Assembly: GCF_014647435.1 (NCBI RefSeq)
Contig: NZ_BMPE01000015.1
Coordinates: 1 to 64,000 of the forward strand
Source of the DNA: Deinococcus radiotolerans
Lineage (GTDB): Bacteria > Deinococcota > Deinococci > Deinococcales > Deinococcaceae
Direction of reading: 5' to 3'
DNA: 64,000 nucleotides
Shown one piece after another: positions 30,856 to 40,090 of the stretch. Each line of letters starts with the position of its first letter. Position 1 is the stretch's first letter. The position numbers were made by a program, and so were the translations under genes. The notes below the pieces were generated by a model. It saw only the letters and a program-made list of their open reading frames with translations. It had not been told where the DNA came from and did not search any database.

Positions 30856-31757
30856 GTCGTTCCGGTAAAACTTGCGGCAGACACGGAATTCCTTCAGCTT
30901 GCAGACCACGTTCTCCACCGTGATGCGCACCTTGGAAATCTGATGGTTGAGCTCCCGGTCCTCCGGGCTCAGCGTTCCGCCTTTGGGACGCATCCGAGGA
31001 ACGATCACCTCGTGCCCGGGGCACTGCTTGTCCAGACCCGTATAACCTCGGTCTCCCCAGGTACGGCTCCCTTGAGGCAGGCGACCGAGTAACCTCGACT
31101 GTTTGAGGACATTCATGTCATGGGTGCGCCCGCGGGCGGGCGCACTGAGGTGCACGACCAGCCCACTGCCACCTGCGTTTTCAGTGTATGGGTGCCCTTC
31201 TTGACGCTGAAAAACTTTTTCTGGTCCTTGGACCGCCCGACGGCTTTCTTCCCTGGACCGCCGCCCTTCTTCTTGGGTTGCCCTCGGGGCTGTTCGGTGC
31301 CGTCAATGATGAGGTCTGCGATCTCCGGGAACACTTCAAGCACGTCTTCCAGGGTGCACAGCTGACGACGCGGGGCGGCGTCGGGCGTGACCTTGCGGCT
31401 GTCCAGCGTCCGGGCACGGAAGGGAGCAGGCAGCGCCTGCTCCAGGAGGGGCAGGCGCGCATGGATGTTCCGGCACACGTTGGCGGCGTCCATCTCGAAC
31501 AACACGCCCAACAGATGCATGGGAAGGTATTGCCGGAGATACATCAGGGTGAGCAGCAGACGGTGGGGAACATCGAGCTTGAACTGTCGGCCCGCCCCGA
31601 TGCGGTGCCTTCGTCCCTCCCGCAGCAGGGACGTGCGGTGTGTCCGGGTCCACAAGGGCTCGAGGTGTTCAGCGAGGAGCATGAATTCGGTGGGGTTCAG
31701 GCCGCAGAGCGACTCAAAAGACCGGGAACGCCGCATGAGGCGCGGCACCTGAAGCAT
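30856..31757 (-). pseudogene. Frameshifted IS5-type (DDE_Tnp_4) transposase
   Basis: Two frames together resemble the intact transposase at 31875-32885. The first (from 31757) runs through [13 protein letters not shown] to [10 protein letters not shown], and the second resumes at [14 protein letters not shown] through WGDRGYTG and KVRITVENVV to about 30856. Comparison with the intact copy shows about 10 nt missing at the junction, near 31155, so the gene is dead. Identity between the two proteins is clearly partial, so these are two related IS types, not duplicates. The left (3') end of the element is not found; it is probably truncated at the neighbouring remnant. Its right inverted repeat (ACTGCGTAATGAGTC) ends at 31798. 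Confidence 0.75.
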
Positions 31758-31803
31758 GCCCCCACTCTGCCCAACTCATTTCAACTGCGTAATGAGTCTT
31801 GAA

Positions 31804-32926
31804 GACCTGTTGCGCAGTAGTCAAAGGATCAGTGGGGAGACGGTCCACGACTCCCTGCTGATCTGTCCCTGTGCTCAGAGAGTGCAGAGGTGGTGTTGAC
31901 GTTGCCATCGGAGATTGACGAGTCCAGCGACACACCCCCACATCACGCCGTGCCGTGAGGTCTGGTTCCCGAAAAACTCCTTGCAGACGCGAAATTTCTT
32001 GATCCGATTGATGGCATTCTCAGCGGTGATCCGCACCTTGGAGATCAGCCGATTCAGCTCACGTTGCTCCTCACTCAACTCGCCGTTCTTCGGCCGCTTG
32101 GCGGGCACGATGGTTTCCCACGCCAGATAGACCTGCTCCATCCCGGTATAGCCACGGTCTCCCCACACCCGGACATGCCTGGGCAGTCGGTTCGTCAGTC
32201 GCGAACGTCGTAGCACCTTCATATCGTGGGTGCGACCGCCAGCGGTCGCACTGAGGTGCATGATCTGTCCCTCGGGCGTCACCGCCACCTGGGTTTTCAG
32301 GGTATGTGTCCTTTTCTTGACGCTGTAAAAGCGCTTCTTGTCCTTGGGGCGCCCGACCGCCTTCTTGCCGGGTTTCTCTCCCTTCTTCACTTTCGGCTGC
32401 CCGCGAGGCTGCTCAGTCCCATCCACGATCACGTCAGTCAGCTCGGGGAAAATCTCCAGAAACTCCTCCAGCGAGCGTATTTTCCTCGGCTTCTTGCTCG
32501 TCCTTCCAGCAGCCTCATCCGGCTCGGCCTGGAGCGTCCGGGGACGGAGGGGAGCAGGCAACGCCTGCTCCAAGACCGGGAGCAGGGCATGGATGTTCCG
32601 GCAGATGTTCGCTGCGTCCAGATCGAACAGGATGCCCAGAACGTGCATGGTGAAGTACTGTCGCAGATAGCGCAGCGTGACCAGCAGTCGCTGGCTGAGG
32701 TCGAGCTTGAAGGTGTTGCCCGCTCCGATGCGCCGGACCCGTCCGGCGCGGGAAAGGGAGCGGTGATGGCTCCGTTCCCACAACGGCTCCAGTTCCATCA
32801 GAAGCTGGTCGAACTCGGCGGGACTTAACCCCACCAGCCGCTCAAAGGACCGCCCCCTGGACTTCAGCTTCTCAAGCCGTAACACCTTTGAACCTACCTG
32901 CTCCCACCTCTACTGCGCAACAGGTC
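31804..32926 (-). mobile_element. Intact insertion sequence, IS5-like, about 1.12 kb
   Basis: Perfect 17-bp terminal inverted repeats, GACCTGTTGCGCAGTAG at 31804-31820 and its complement at 32910-32926, enclose one transposase gene. TTGAA flanks both ends (31799-31803 and 32927-32931) and looks like a 5-bp target duplication, although part of it could be an extension of the repeats. The left end abuts the right end of the older, broken IS. Confidence 0.8.
31875..32885 (-). CDS. IS5-type transposase (DDE_Tnp_4)
   Basis: A 336-residue transposase. An N-terminal helix-turn-helix region ([35 protein letters not shown]) precedes the DDE catalytic core: Asp in [13 protein letters not shown], Asp in VWGDRGYTG, and Glu in [18 protein letters not shown]. 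The full reading frame and the perfect terminal repeats around it suggest an element that is, or recently was, active. Confidence 0.9.
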   Translation of the reverse strand: MLRLEKLKSRGRSFERLVGLSPAEFDQLLMELEPLWERSHHRSLSRAGRVRRIGAGNTFKLDLSQRLLVTLRYLRQYFTMHVLGILFDLDAANICRNIHALLPVLEQALPAPLRPRTLQAEPDEAAGRTSKKPRKIRSLEEFLEIFPELTDVIVDGTEQPRGQPKVKKGEKPGKKAVGRPKDKKRFYSVKKRTHTLKTQVAVTPEGQIMHLSATAGGRTHDMKVLRRSRLTNRLPRHVRVWGDRGYTGMEQVYLAWETIVPAKRPKNGELSEEQRELNRLISKVRITAENAINRIKKFRVCKEFFGNQTSRHGVMWGCVAGLVNLRWQRQHHLCTL

Positions 32927-32931
32927 TTGAA

Positions 32932-33288
32932 CTTCAGTTGTGCTGAACTGGCGCCCGCTGAGCACCAAAAAGTTATTCATCTTCAATTCAACTGGGGGCT
33001 GGCGGGACGTAAAGGCGGCATAACGTCCACCTAGGGTCCTCCTATCTGCGTCGATCGTCGCCCTCCTGCACCATGTTCTGGAACCGATTACCTGACATAC
33101 CGTGTAGCGCTTCCGGTAACTATTCAAGACCCCCCATTACAAGGACTATGACGACACCAGCATACAGATCCGCTTCTCGAAGGTTGTTGCTTTTTGGGCC
33201 CAAAATACGGGTAGGCGACGCATCACGGTTCGCGTGCGTAAACCGTCAGAAAGCGGCATCCATTCCTTCCAAAGGCTCATGGCTTGGC
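32932..33288. other. Intergenic region, no supported gene
   Basis: About 360 bp between the IS and the membrane-protein pair. Short frames on both strands (77 and 94 codons) lack start signals and protein-like composition. No repeat is seen. Confidence 0.4.
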
Positions 33289-33852
33289 TCAGCCGAGAAG
33301 TGGGAGTACCCGGGCAGTAGGCGTCAGGCCCAGCCGGGTCCACGCGACGGGCCGTAGGGCGTCTTGCACGGCGGAGCGGGTGCGGCGGGGCGCGAAGCCC
33401 GTGAGGAGGGTCGTCGCGGCCACGGCGAAGAGCGTGACGGGCGTGGCGCCCGGCAGGGTGCTCAGGATGCCCACGGCGACCTGCGTGACGGCCAGGGCCA
33501 GGGGCAGCGCCCGCCGGAACGGGACCGTCAGGGCCAGGGCCGCACTCCACGCGGCGGCGCCCAGGAGCGCGGCGGTGCCGTTGCCGGAGAATGCCGCCAG
33601 CAGGAGGAGCAGCAGGGCCGGGCTGAGCCGGGCGCGATCGAGGCGCTGATGGGCCGGGGCGCACCAGGCGAGCAAGACCCCTACTACGGCGGCGAGCGCG
33701 GAGAGGGCCAGCACCACCGTGGCCGGCGAGGGGCACACGAGGGACGCGAACGGGACGAGGCTGGAAAGCAGCACCGTGACCGGCAGCGCGATCAGGTACC
33801 CGGTCACCGCTTCCAGCGGCCGCCGGAACAGGCGGAGAGTCGCGCGGGTCAT
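33289..33852 (-). CDS. Hypothetical multi-pass membrane protein
   Basis: A 187-residue protein with about five to six hydrophobic segments (for example VVLALSALAAVVGVLLAW and ALPLALAVTQVAVGIL). No family is recognised. The ATG has GGAG about 10 nt upstream, and the gene begins 3 bp after the end of the gene at 33856, so the two are probably one operon. Confidence 0.6.
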   Translation of the reverse strand: MTRATLRLFRRPLEAVTGYLIALPVTVLLSSLVPFASLVCPSPATVVLALSALAAVVGVLLAWCAPAHQRLDRARLSPALLLLLLAAFSGNGTAALLGAAAWSAALALTVPFRRALPLALAVTQVAVGILSTLPGATPVTLFAVAATTLLTGFAPRRTRSAVQDALRPVAWTRLGLTPTARVLPLLG

Positions 33853-33855
33853 GGC

Positions 33856-34251
33856 TCAGCCGCTCCGCACGGCGGTCTGCTGCAGCTGCGCGAGGACGGC
33901 ACTGAAGGTGCCGGCGCGGGCGTGCCCGAGCCCCTGTCCGGTGTTGGCTTCGAGGGTGGCCTCCACCTGGTGGCCCAGTGGGTGCCGGTCCAGGATGATC
34001 ACGTCCCCACCCCGCAGGTCGAGGACCGGATCAGGGGCGAGTGGGAGTGGAGGCCAGCCCAGCGCGGCGGCGATCTTCCCGAGGGTCGCCTGCGCACCCC
34101 CCTGGTGGAGGACGGTGACCCCGGCGGGATCGGTGTCGGTGCGGGAGACGCCGATCCAGGCGCCGGCAAGCGTCCAGCCGAGCGTGAGGCGAACCCGCGG
34201 CGGACGGGCTGGTGCGCCGTGGAGCGATCGGGGACCCAAGTGAGGTGTCAT
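33856..34251 (-). CDS. Hypothetical protein
   Basis: A 131-residue protein I do not recognise. It has an Arg/Pro-rich N-terminus, a short hydrophobic stretch (TLGWTLAGAWIGV) and an acidic beta-rich middle (DPVLDLRGGDVIILDRHPLG). It is directly upstream of the membrane protein and may be its cytosolic partner. Confidence 0.5.
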   Translation of the reverse strand: MTPHLGPRSLHGAPARPPRVRLTLGWTLAGAWIGVSRTDTDPAGVTVLHQGGAQATLGKIAAALGWPPLPLAPDPVLDLRGGDVIILDRHPLGHQVEATLEANTGQGLGHARAGTFSAVLAQLQQTAVRSG

Positions 34252-34311
34252 GCCCGCAGGGTGAGGGCGCGAGGGTGTCGGCAGGGCATCACCCGGGTGC
34301 GCTGCTGGGGC

Positions 34312-35718
34312 CTACCCTTCCTCCGGCGTGTCTGCGGTGATGGTCCAGGGAAGGGGTTGCTCGTCGTGTTGGAACCGCGGTGCATATGTGCCCTGTACCT
34401 CCAAGAGGCGGAGGACACAGAGCTCCACGTAGGTCAGCGCGAGGTCGACCAGGTCAGAGGAGGCTCTCTCCGTGAGCGCTTGCAGTTTCGCCGCGCTGCT
34501 GGGGTGCACGTAGCTGTTCCGGACGGCCACGATCGCGCGGGGGCCATGGGCGGGCTCCACTTCGGGTCGCGCTGGCCGCTCCGCCTGATCAGGGCAGGTG
34601 GGTCGCCCCGACGGTCCGCTCTTGGGAGCGTGGTGTGCCTCTCGCGCCTGCTTGTGCAGCGCGGCGCGCTGATCTTCCGCCTGAAGAAAAGCGCTGAGCT
34701 CCTGCGTCTGCGCGGGCAGATTCGCGTCAATCCCGAAGGCCTGGAGGAGCTCCGTGAGGTGAACGGCCGCGTTGCCGGATTTGAACTGCCTCTTGCTTTT
34801 CAGCTTGCGAACTTCTGTCAACTCCGTCCAGGACAGTGTTTCCAGGGCGACCTGGGCGGAGATCAGTTGACTGACCACATTGCCTTCACTGGGCGCGTCA
34901 ATGTAGAGCCCCATAACGGTGCGCAGAGACGTCGTCCAGGTGGCGTCGCGGAGGAGTGGATACAGCCCCTCGCACACCTGCTGGAGGCCATCCTCGTTGT
35001 GACGGTGGTACCAGTTCGTGGACGGGCGGTACCGGGAGATTCTGGTGACCTCTGCAGCGATCCAGGGACCTTGTTCGGTGGTCGCGTGGCGCCACGTTCC
35101 AGCGCCCACCCAACGGCCCTGGGCAAAGCTGAAGCCCCAGCCCAGTGCATCGAACGCATGGTCCAGATCGGGGTCATCGGTCTGGAAGGGTGCGCCGTCA
35201 CTTCGCTGCACCCGACCGACCGCGGTGACCGCGAACATATGCCCTTCCGCCTCCGCGTCGTCGAGGACCTTAGTTGGGACGTGATCCAGCGTGAAAAGGA
35301 ACGGACCCATCGTCAATATCAGGCGAGCACGTCTAATTCCTTTGGGCTCCTTCACCCACTGCCCAAGCCAGGTGGGGCCATTCACGACCCAGAAATCAAG
35401 CGTAGATACCGTGGCGGCTCCACGGACAAGCCGTGTCAGCAGGTACGCTCTGGCCTCCGCACTCCAGCGGATGGGCAGAGCGTCGGTCGCCTCGAAGCCT
35501 GGAATGGTCAGCTGGCCGTGAGCGTCCCCTTGTGGATCAGTGGGGATGGGTTGCCCCGTGGCGGTGAGCGCCGGATCCGGCCAGAGCTTCAACTGCACGG
35601 ACAAGCCTTCCGGCGCGCCACCAAACAGTGAGCCTTCGCCTTCAAAGATCACGATTGGGTCTTTGAGCGATGTGGGCAGTGAAATATCCAGTGCAGGCGG
35701 CGCGTCAAACCAGGACAT
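34312..35718 (-). CDS. Protein with ApeA-like HEPN C-terminal region
   Basis: A 468-residue protein. The N-terminal half is beta-rich (IVIFEGEGSLFGGAPEGLSVQ; YLLTRLVRGAATVSTLDFWVV). The C-terminal half is helical, with AQVALETLSW followed by AIVAVRNSYVHPS; R400-N-S-Y-V-H405 fits the Rx4H RNase motif of HEPN domains. ApeA-type HEPN proteins are abortive-infection nucleases, so a phage-defence role is a reasonable inference but unproven. A Pro-rich insertion separates the two HEPN helices. The start at 35718 (CACAAT 6 nt upstream) is chosen; an upstream ATG at 35775 would lie inside the opposite end of the next gene. Confidence 0.6.
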   Translation of the reverse strand: MSWFDAPPALDISLPTSLKDPIVIFEGEGSLFGGAPEGLSVQLKLWPDPALTATGQPIPTDPQGDAHGQLTIPGFEATDALPIRWSAEARAYLLTRLVRGAATVSTLDFWVVNGPTWLGQWVKEPKGIRRARLILTMGPFLFTLDHVPTKVLDDAEAEGHMFAVTAVGRVQRSDGAPFQTDDPDLDHAFDALGWGFSFAQGRWVGAGTWRHATTEQGPWIAAEVTRISRYRPSTNWYHRHNEDGLQQVCEGLYPLLRDATWTTSLRTVMGLYIDAPSEGNVVSQLISAQVALETLSWTELTEVRKLKSKRQFKSGNAAVHLTELLQAFGIDANLPAQTQELSAFLQAEDQRAALHKQAREAHHAPKSGPSGRPTCPDQAERPARPEVEPAHGPRAIVAVRNSYVHPSSAAKLQALTERASSDLVDLALTYVELCVLRLLEVQGTYAPRFQHDEQPLPWTITADTPEEG

Positions 35719-35740
35719 CCCCCCATTGTGCCCGGTGGCG

Positions 35741-36292
35741 CTACGTGCCGCTGCCAAAGAGGGGAATGACCCCACGGCAGTCGGGGAAGCGCGTGCAGCC
35801 CCAGATGCGGGTTCCCCGGCGTGGTCCGGTGCGGACGTCCCGGATGGTCATGCGCGCCCCGCAGCGGGGGCAGGCGGGACTGTTCACGCTCGCCGCCGCC
35901 CGCCGCGTCGCCGCCTGCGCCAGGTCCTGCGCGCGGGTGAGCAGCGCCATCGTGTCCGGCGCCGTGTGCAGTAGACGCACGCGCACGCCCCGCGTGTGCA
36001 GCAGGTCCCGGATCTCCCCCACCCGCTGCGCCAGTTCCGGCTTCCGGGCCTGCTGCGCGTCATCCAGGAGGCGGCGCACCAGGTCGCTGCTCGTCACGAG
36101 TTCCACGTGCGTGTGCGCCGGCACCGCCCGCAACGCCTCCCGCACGGCGATCAGGTGCGCCTCGTGCGGCGTGGTGCGCTCCAGTTGCCCGTCCTGCTCC
36201 CACGTGGCCCGGTCCCCCACGGCGAGCACTAGGCCGAACCCGCCCGGGCTGGGCGTGCCGGTCGCGTGCCCAGCTACGAACGCCGTGTGCAT
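35741..36292 (-). CDS. RNase H-like protein with topoisomerase-type zinc finger
   Basis: A 183-residue protein. The first 120 residues have an RNase H-like pattern (HTAFVAGHATGTPSPGGFGL, EAHLIAVREALRAVP, VELVTSSDLVRRLLDD). The C-terminus is a four-cysteine finger of the topoisomerase I type: CPRCGARM and WGCTRFPDCRGV. It probably binds or cuts nucleic acid. Its ATG overlaps the upstream gene's stop by 1 nt (TGATG). Confidence 0.65.
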   Translation of the reverse strand: MHTAFVAGHATGTPSPGGFGLVLAVGDRATWEQDGQLERTTPHEAHLIAVREALRAVPAHTHVELVTSSDLVRRLLDDAQQARKPELAQRVGEIRDLLHTRGVRVRLLHTAPDTMALLTRAQDLAQAATRRAAASVNSPACPRCGARMTIRDVRTGPRRGTRIWGCTRFPDCRGVIPLFGSGT

Positions 36293-36573
36293 CAGGCCTG
36301 CAAGGCGGAGGGCGGAGCGAGGAGGCCCTGGAGTTCCTCGCAGCGCTCGACGGCCGTCTCCAGCAGGCCCCGCTGGGACCAGGTGAGCGCCTCAGGCTGC
36401 GCCATGAGGACCTGAAGGGCGCCCCGGAGCTGGCGGGTGGCGTCCAGGACCTCCGGTTCGGGCGGCAGGCCGCTCAGGCCCTCGAGGACGCGGGTGGCGG
36501 CCAGCTCGGCGCGGCGGATGAAGGTGGGGGTGAGGGGCTGCATGCCGCGCAGGGTGGTCGCGCGCGGGTCCAC
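36292..36573 (-). CDS. Small hypothetical helical protein
   Basis: A 93-residue, helical, Leu/Glu-rich protein with no recognised motif. GTG start at 36573; an in-frame ATG at 36543 is equally possible. It is coupled to the RNase H-like gene by a TGATG overlap and lies divergent from the PadR-type gene. Confidence 0.5.
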   Translation of the reverse strand: MDPRATTLRGMQPLTPTFIRRAELAATRVLEGLSGLPPEPEVLDATRQLRGALQVLMAQPEALTWSQRGLLETAVERCEELQGLLAPPSALQA

Positions 36574-36623
36574 GTGTCAACTAATATTCATCCCCCTACC
36601 TTTTTTAAAGTGCATAATGACGT

Positions 36624-36917
36624 ATGCCCCTTCGACTCACGCAGGCGCTGGCGAACGTCCTGTACGTCCTCCAGCACGACCCCCCACCGCACTACCCCTA
36701 CCACCTGGCCAAGCGCACCGCCGTCACGCAGGGGGCCATCTACAACCTGCTCGACCGCCTCGAGGAGCACGGCCTCGTCACCAGCGACCTGGAGGACATC
36801 GACCCCAAGGTCGCCGGCCGCCCCGCCCGACGCCATTTCGCCCTCACGGCCGCTGGCCGTGAACGCGCCACGACGCTCACCCAGGCGCGTCCTCCCCTCC
36901 TCCCGAGGGTGCCGTGA
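36624..36917 (+). CDS. PadR-like winged-helix regulator
   Basis: A 97-residue winged-helix protein: YPYHLAKRTAVTQGAIYNLLDRLEEHGLV is the PadR/MarR-type recognition block (here shown only by its core TQGAIYNLLDRLEEHGLV), followed by the wing with AGRPARRHFALTAAGRE. CATAAT ends 5 nt before the ATG, suggesting a leaderless start. It overlaps the next gene by 4 bp (GTGA), so it is coupled to a membrane protein. Confidence 0.75.
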   Translation: MPLRLTQALANVLYVLQHDPPPHYPYHLAKRTAVTQGAIYNLLDRLEEHGLVTSDLEDIDPKVAGRPARRHFALTAAGRERATTLTQARPPLLPRVP

Positions 36918-37510
36918 CCCTGCCTGACGACGCCCGCGCGGAGCTGTGCCGCACGCAGATCGAGTTTGCCGTGCTCCGCCTGCCCGAGTACGCCCGGCAG
37001 CGCCTCAGCGATGACTGGTCCAGCCAGCTGGCGATCCTCCTGATCGAGGATCTCGACGAGGCCGAGCGGTACGTCGCCGAGATCCAGGCTGATCTGCCCA
37101 GCGTGGTGCGCCGCACCACCTGGCGTGACCCCGCCACGCAGCGCGCACTACGCACCGCCCTGACCGTGATCATCACGCCGCTCCTCGCCGCAGTGCTGGC
37201 TGCGCTGGCCGGGCGCCTCTCCGTCATCATCCAGGCTGGGGGCATTCCGGCCGACCTGCAGGCCGATGCGGTCGGCCACGCCACGTGGCTGACCCAACGC
37301 GTGTGGGAGGCGTGCATGCCCGCCCTCCTGATCGCGCTGGCTGCGGCAGTGTGGGTCAATCCCGCCCAACACCGGCTGATCCTGTGCGGCGGCCTCGCCA
37401 CTGCACTCGCCATCACCGGCTGGTCCTGCGGGTTCGGCGTCCCCCTGTGGGCCCTGGTGCCCAGCGCAGCCCTCGCCATCGGCCGAGCGCTCACGACCAC
37501 ACCGCGCTGA
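36914..37510 (+). CDS. Membrane protein coupled to the PadR-like regulator
   Basis: A 198-residue protein. Residues 1-75 are a soluble helical segment with acidic and Arg-rich faces (LAILLIEDLDEAERYVAEIQ), and the rest holds about four membrane helices. PadR genes are often followed by such proteins (HAAS or permease-prefix type), where the soluble part may relay a signal. I infer the same here from position, not from a firm domain match. Confidence 0.6.
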   Translation: MTLPDDARAELCRTQIEFAVLRLPEYARQRLSDDWSSQLAILLIEDLDEAERYVAEIQADLPSVVRRTTWRDPATQRALRTALTVIITPLLAAVLAALAGRLSVIIQAGGIPADLQADAVGHATWLTQRVWEACMPALLIALAAAVWVNPAQHRLILCGGLATALAITGWSCGFGVPLWALVPSAALAIGRALTTTPR

Positions 37511-37526
37511 TCCTCACCACACTGAG

Positions 37527-37549
37527 CCCCCCAGGTCATCCCTGGGGGG
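37527..37549 (+). terminator. Hairpin after the PadR-linked gene
   Basis: A perfect 9-bp stem, CCCCCCAGG and CCTGGGGGG, with a 5-nt loop, 17 bp after the stop. No T tract follows. Confidence 0.55.
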
Positions 37550-37742
37550 CAACGCAGGGGGGCGAGCCCCATGAAGTCGCACCACCCCGTCTGGCCTGAG
37601 TGCCGTCCAGGCCGTGTTCGTCTTGATTCAGGTGGGGTGGACCAGCGGCCACGCCGCCCGTTCCCCAAAGGTGAACAGGCGCGCCCTCACGGAGCGCGCC
37701 CAGGACCTAGATGTTCGCAGTCACCAGGGATGACTCCGTGCT

Positions 37743-37934
37743 TCAGGCCTGCGCCTCCACGCGGATGCCCAACCGCTGGGCGAGGGGAAGCAGGGCCTGA
37801 ACGTCCGTGCGGACTGAGTCCTGCACCTTCACCACATCAGGCGACAGGTTCTTGAGCGCGGCCTTGAATTCCTCCGGCGTGGTGGAGGAATTGATCGTCA
37901 GGACGGAAAAGTCATCGGACATCTGATAAGGCAT
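37743..37934 (-). CDS. Small hypothetical protein
   Basis: A 63-residue soluble protein (MPYQMSDDFSVLTINSS at its start) with no recognised family. AGGAG lies 5 nt before the ATG at 37934, a strong start signal. It stands alone between the PadR pair and the SLH gene. Its size and isolated position would suit a small regulator or peptide precursor, but no maturation gene is near. Confidence 0.5.
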   Translation of the reverse strand: MPYQMSDDFSVLTINSSTTPEEFKAALKNLSPDVVKVQDSVRTDVQALLPLAQRLGIRVEAQA

Positions 37935-38090
37935 AGGGCTCCTCACGGCACGATCAGGCTGGACTCAATGGCCGGGCTGCTCACGACACGCCGAATGTCG
38001 TTGGCCACGGGCATCCTGGTCCAGACGTCCTGTGTGTGGTCGTGGCACAAGGACAGGTGGTGGCGAACGAGAGACAGCGTCTCCACGGGC

Positions 38091-39287
38091 TCAGAAGGTG
38101 AGTTTCGCGCCCAGGCGCACCCCGCCGCCCAGGCCGCCCGCGCTGCCGTCCGCGAGGCCCGTCCCGGCGCCCTTGCGGCTCAGGTAGTACCGGCCGTCCA
38201 GTTCCACGAACACCTTCAGCGTGTCCGTGAACGCGTAGTTCACGCCGCCCAGCGCGCTCACGAACCCGTCCGCCGCGCTCGCCCCCGACTGCCGGTCCGG
38301 GCTGACCAGCACGCCCCCACCCAGCCCCACGTACGGCTGGAACAGCGCGTCCGCCCCGCCGAACGGGCGCGTGACGTTCGCCTGCGCGCTGTACAGCCGC
38401 GCCGACGAGTTGAAGTCCGCCGCAGCCTGCACGCCGAACCCACCGGCCACCTGCTGCAGGCCCAGCACGGCGCTGTACCCCACCCCGTCCACCAGGCTCT
38501 TCTGCACCCCGCCCCCCACGTACGCGTTCGCGGGCGCGTCAGGGCGGAACGTCACGTTGGGCAGGTCCCCCGGCTTGGGCTCCGCCGCCTTCGCCGAGAC
38601 TGCGGCGGCGGCCTGATCCTGCGCCGCTTTGGCCTGCAGCGCCGCCTTCTCCGCCTCCAGGGCCGCCACGCGCGCCTCCAGCGCCTGCACCTGCTCGGCA
38701 CTTGCCGCGCCGGCCTGCACCGCCGCGAGGTCCGTCTTCGTGGCGGCCTGCGCGGCCACCGCGTCCACGTCGGACTTCGTGGCCGCCACCCCCACCACCT
38801 GCTGCAGCGTGCCCTCTACGACCCCCAGGCGGGCCTTGACGTCATCCACGTCCGTCACCACGTCGGTGAGGCGGGTGTTGATGGTGACGATCTGCGCGGC
38901 GAGTTCCGTGATCGCCCTGGCCAGCACGTCCAGGTCCGCGGGCGTCAGTTGCGCCTGCACGCCCGGCAGCTGGAACACGCCCTGGGACAGCAGGCGGGCG
39001 AAGATGGCAGCCGCCTCATAGCGGGTGATGGCCTGGTTGCCGCGGAAGGTCCCGTCGGGGTACCCGAGGATCAGGCCCTTCTGGATGAGCAGGGTCACGC
39101 CCGCGCGCGCCCAGTGCCCGGCGGGCACGTCCACGATCGCGCCCGGCGTGGCGGGCTTGGCCGGGGAAGCGGTCTGCGCAGCGGGTGAAGCGGGTGAAGG
39201 CGCCGGCATTGCGCTCGGTGCGGTGCTCTGGGCGGCGGCGAGGGAGGCGGTGAGGGTCAGGGTCAACAGGGTCAGGTGGGTACGCAT
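38091..39287 (-). CDS. SLH-domain outer-envelope protein
   Basis: A 398-residue secreted protein. A signal peptide ending near AAAQS is followed by a Pro/Ala linker, one SLH domain (VDVPAGHWARAGVTLLIQKG, LGYPDGTFRGNQAITRYEAA), a long coiled coil (residues about 110-235, heptad-rich with QVQALEARVAALEAEKAALQ) and a C-terminal beta-rich domain ending in F (GGGVRLGAKLTF) that looks like an outer-membrane barrel. This is the architecture of Deinococcus/Thermus SlpA-type proteins in small form. The ATG has AGGAG upstream. Confidence 0.88.
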   Translation of the reverse strand: MRTHLTLLTLTLTASLAAAQSTAPSAMPAPSPASPAAQTASPAKPATPGAIVDVPAGHWARAGVTLLIQKGLILGYPDGTFRGNQAITRYEAAAIFARLLSQGVFQLPGVQAQLTPADLDVLARAITELAAQIVTINTRLTDVVTDVDDVKARLGVVEGTLQQVVGVAATKSDVDAVAAQAATKTDLAAVQAGAASAEQVQALEARVAALEAEKAALQAKAAQDQAAAAVSAKAAEPKPGDLPNVTFRPDAPANAYVGGGVQKSLVDGVGYSAVLGLQQVAGGFGVQAAADFNSSARLYSAQANVTRPFGGADALFQPYVGLGGGVLVSPDRQSGASAADGFVSALGGVNYAFTDTLKVFVELDGRYYLSRKGAGTGLADGSAGGLGGGVRLGAKLTF

Positions 39288-39334
39288 GATGGGCTCCTTT
39301 GCCGCTCAAGATGAGCGCGCGAGACTGGGGTGAA

Positions 39335-40006
39335 TCAGAGCCGGGGCGGCGTGGTGCGGGCCATCGCCTCGCGGATCTCCGCCACGCCCGCCGGTGTGCG
39401 CACGCCGTTCACGAACACCGTCGGGGTGCCCTTCATGCCGGCGGCCTTGTGCTGGTCGAGGTCGAGTTGCACCTGCGTGTCCACCGCGCGGTCGTGCAGG
39501 CAGGCGTCGTACGCCTGGAGGTTCAGGCCCGCGTCCCGCGCCACGTCCCGCAGCAGCCCAGGGGTGGCCCACGCGTCCCGCTCGTCGCCCTGCCGGGCGT
39601 ACAGGGCCGCGTTCACCTTCAGGAACTGGGCGTTGCCCTGCCGGAAGGCGCACTCGGCGCTGCGGGCGGCGTCGCGGCTGTCGGGCGCGAGGAACGGGGA
39701 GTGCAGGAACACCACGTGCGCCTGGCCGGTGCGGACGAGCTGCTGCTCGATCAGGGGGAGGTGCGTGCGCTCGAACGCCTGGCAGTTCGGGCACTTGTAG
39801 TCACTGAATAGGACGATCTCTGCCCCGACCTTCGGGTTGCCCAGCACGGGGCGGCCGTCGGTGTTGAACACGTGGGTGGCGCGGTCCTCACTGCCGTTCG
39901 GGAGGAAGAGGATGGCGGCCAGGGCAGCGACGCTGGTCACGGCGAGCACGAGGCCGAGGGTGCGGCGCTGCTGGGTGGGGTGGTCACGGGGCTCGGCGGG
40001 AGTCAT
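39335..40006 (-). CDS. DsbA-like thiol:disulfide oxidoreductase
   Basis: A 223-residue membrane-anchored thioredoxin-fold protein. A single N-terminal helix (LGLVLAVTSVAALAAILFL) is followed by the active site FSDYKCPNCQAFE (CPNC) and the cis-Pro loop GMKGTPTVFVNG. It likely forms or transfers disulfides outside the cytoplasmic membrane. TACCGT lies 7 nt before the ATG, a leaderless arrangement. It ends about 50 bp before the SLH gene start on the same strand. Confidence 0.88.
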   Translation of the reverse strand: MTPAEPRDHPTQQRRTLGLVLAVTSVAALAAILFLPNGSEDRATHVFNTDGRPVLGNPKVGAEIVLFSDYKCPNCQAFERTHLPLIEQQLVRTGQAHVVFLHSPFLAPDSRDAARSAECAFRQGNAQFLKVNAALYARQGDERDAWATPGLLRDVARDAGLNLQAYDACLHDRAVDTQVQLDLDQHKAAGMKGTPTVFVNGVRTPAGVAEIREAMARTTPPRL

Positions 40007-40090
40007 GCGCCGGACGGTATCGGCGCGAGACTTCGCTGCGCCGCCTCAGGTGGGCGCCGCTTGTGGTCCAGAAGTGGTCAGAATGCAGGG

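Noticed and set aside
30504..31155. Extension of the broken transposase frame to 30562 and a 100-codon frame at 30504
   Set aside because: Similarity to the intact transposase ends near 30856; beyond it the other strand carries the gene remnant.
33073..33357. 94-codon rightward frame after the IS
   Set aside because: Overlaps the 3' end of the membrane-protein gene and has no start context or protein-like pattern.
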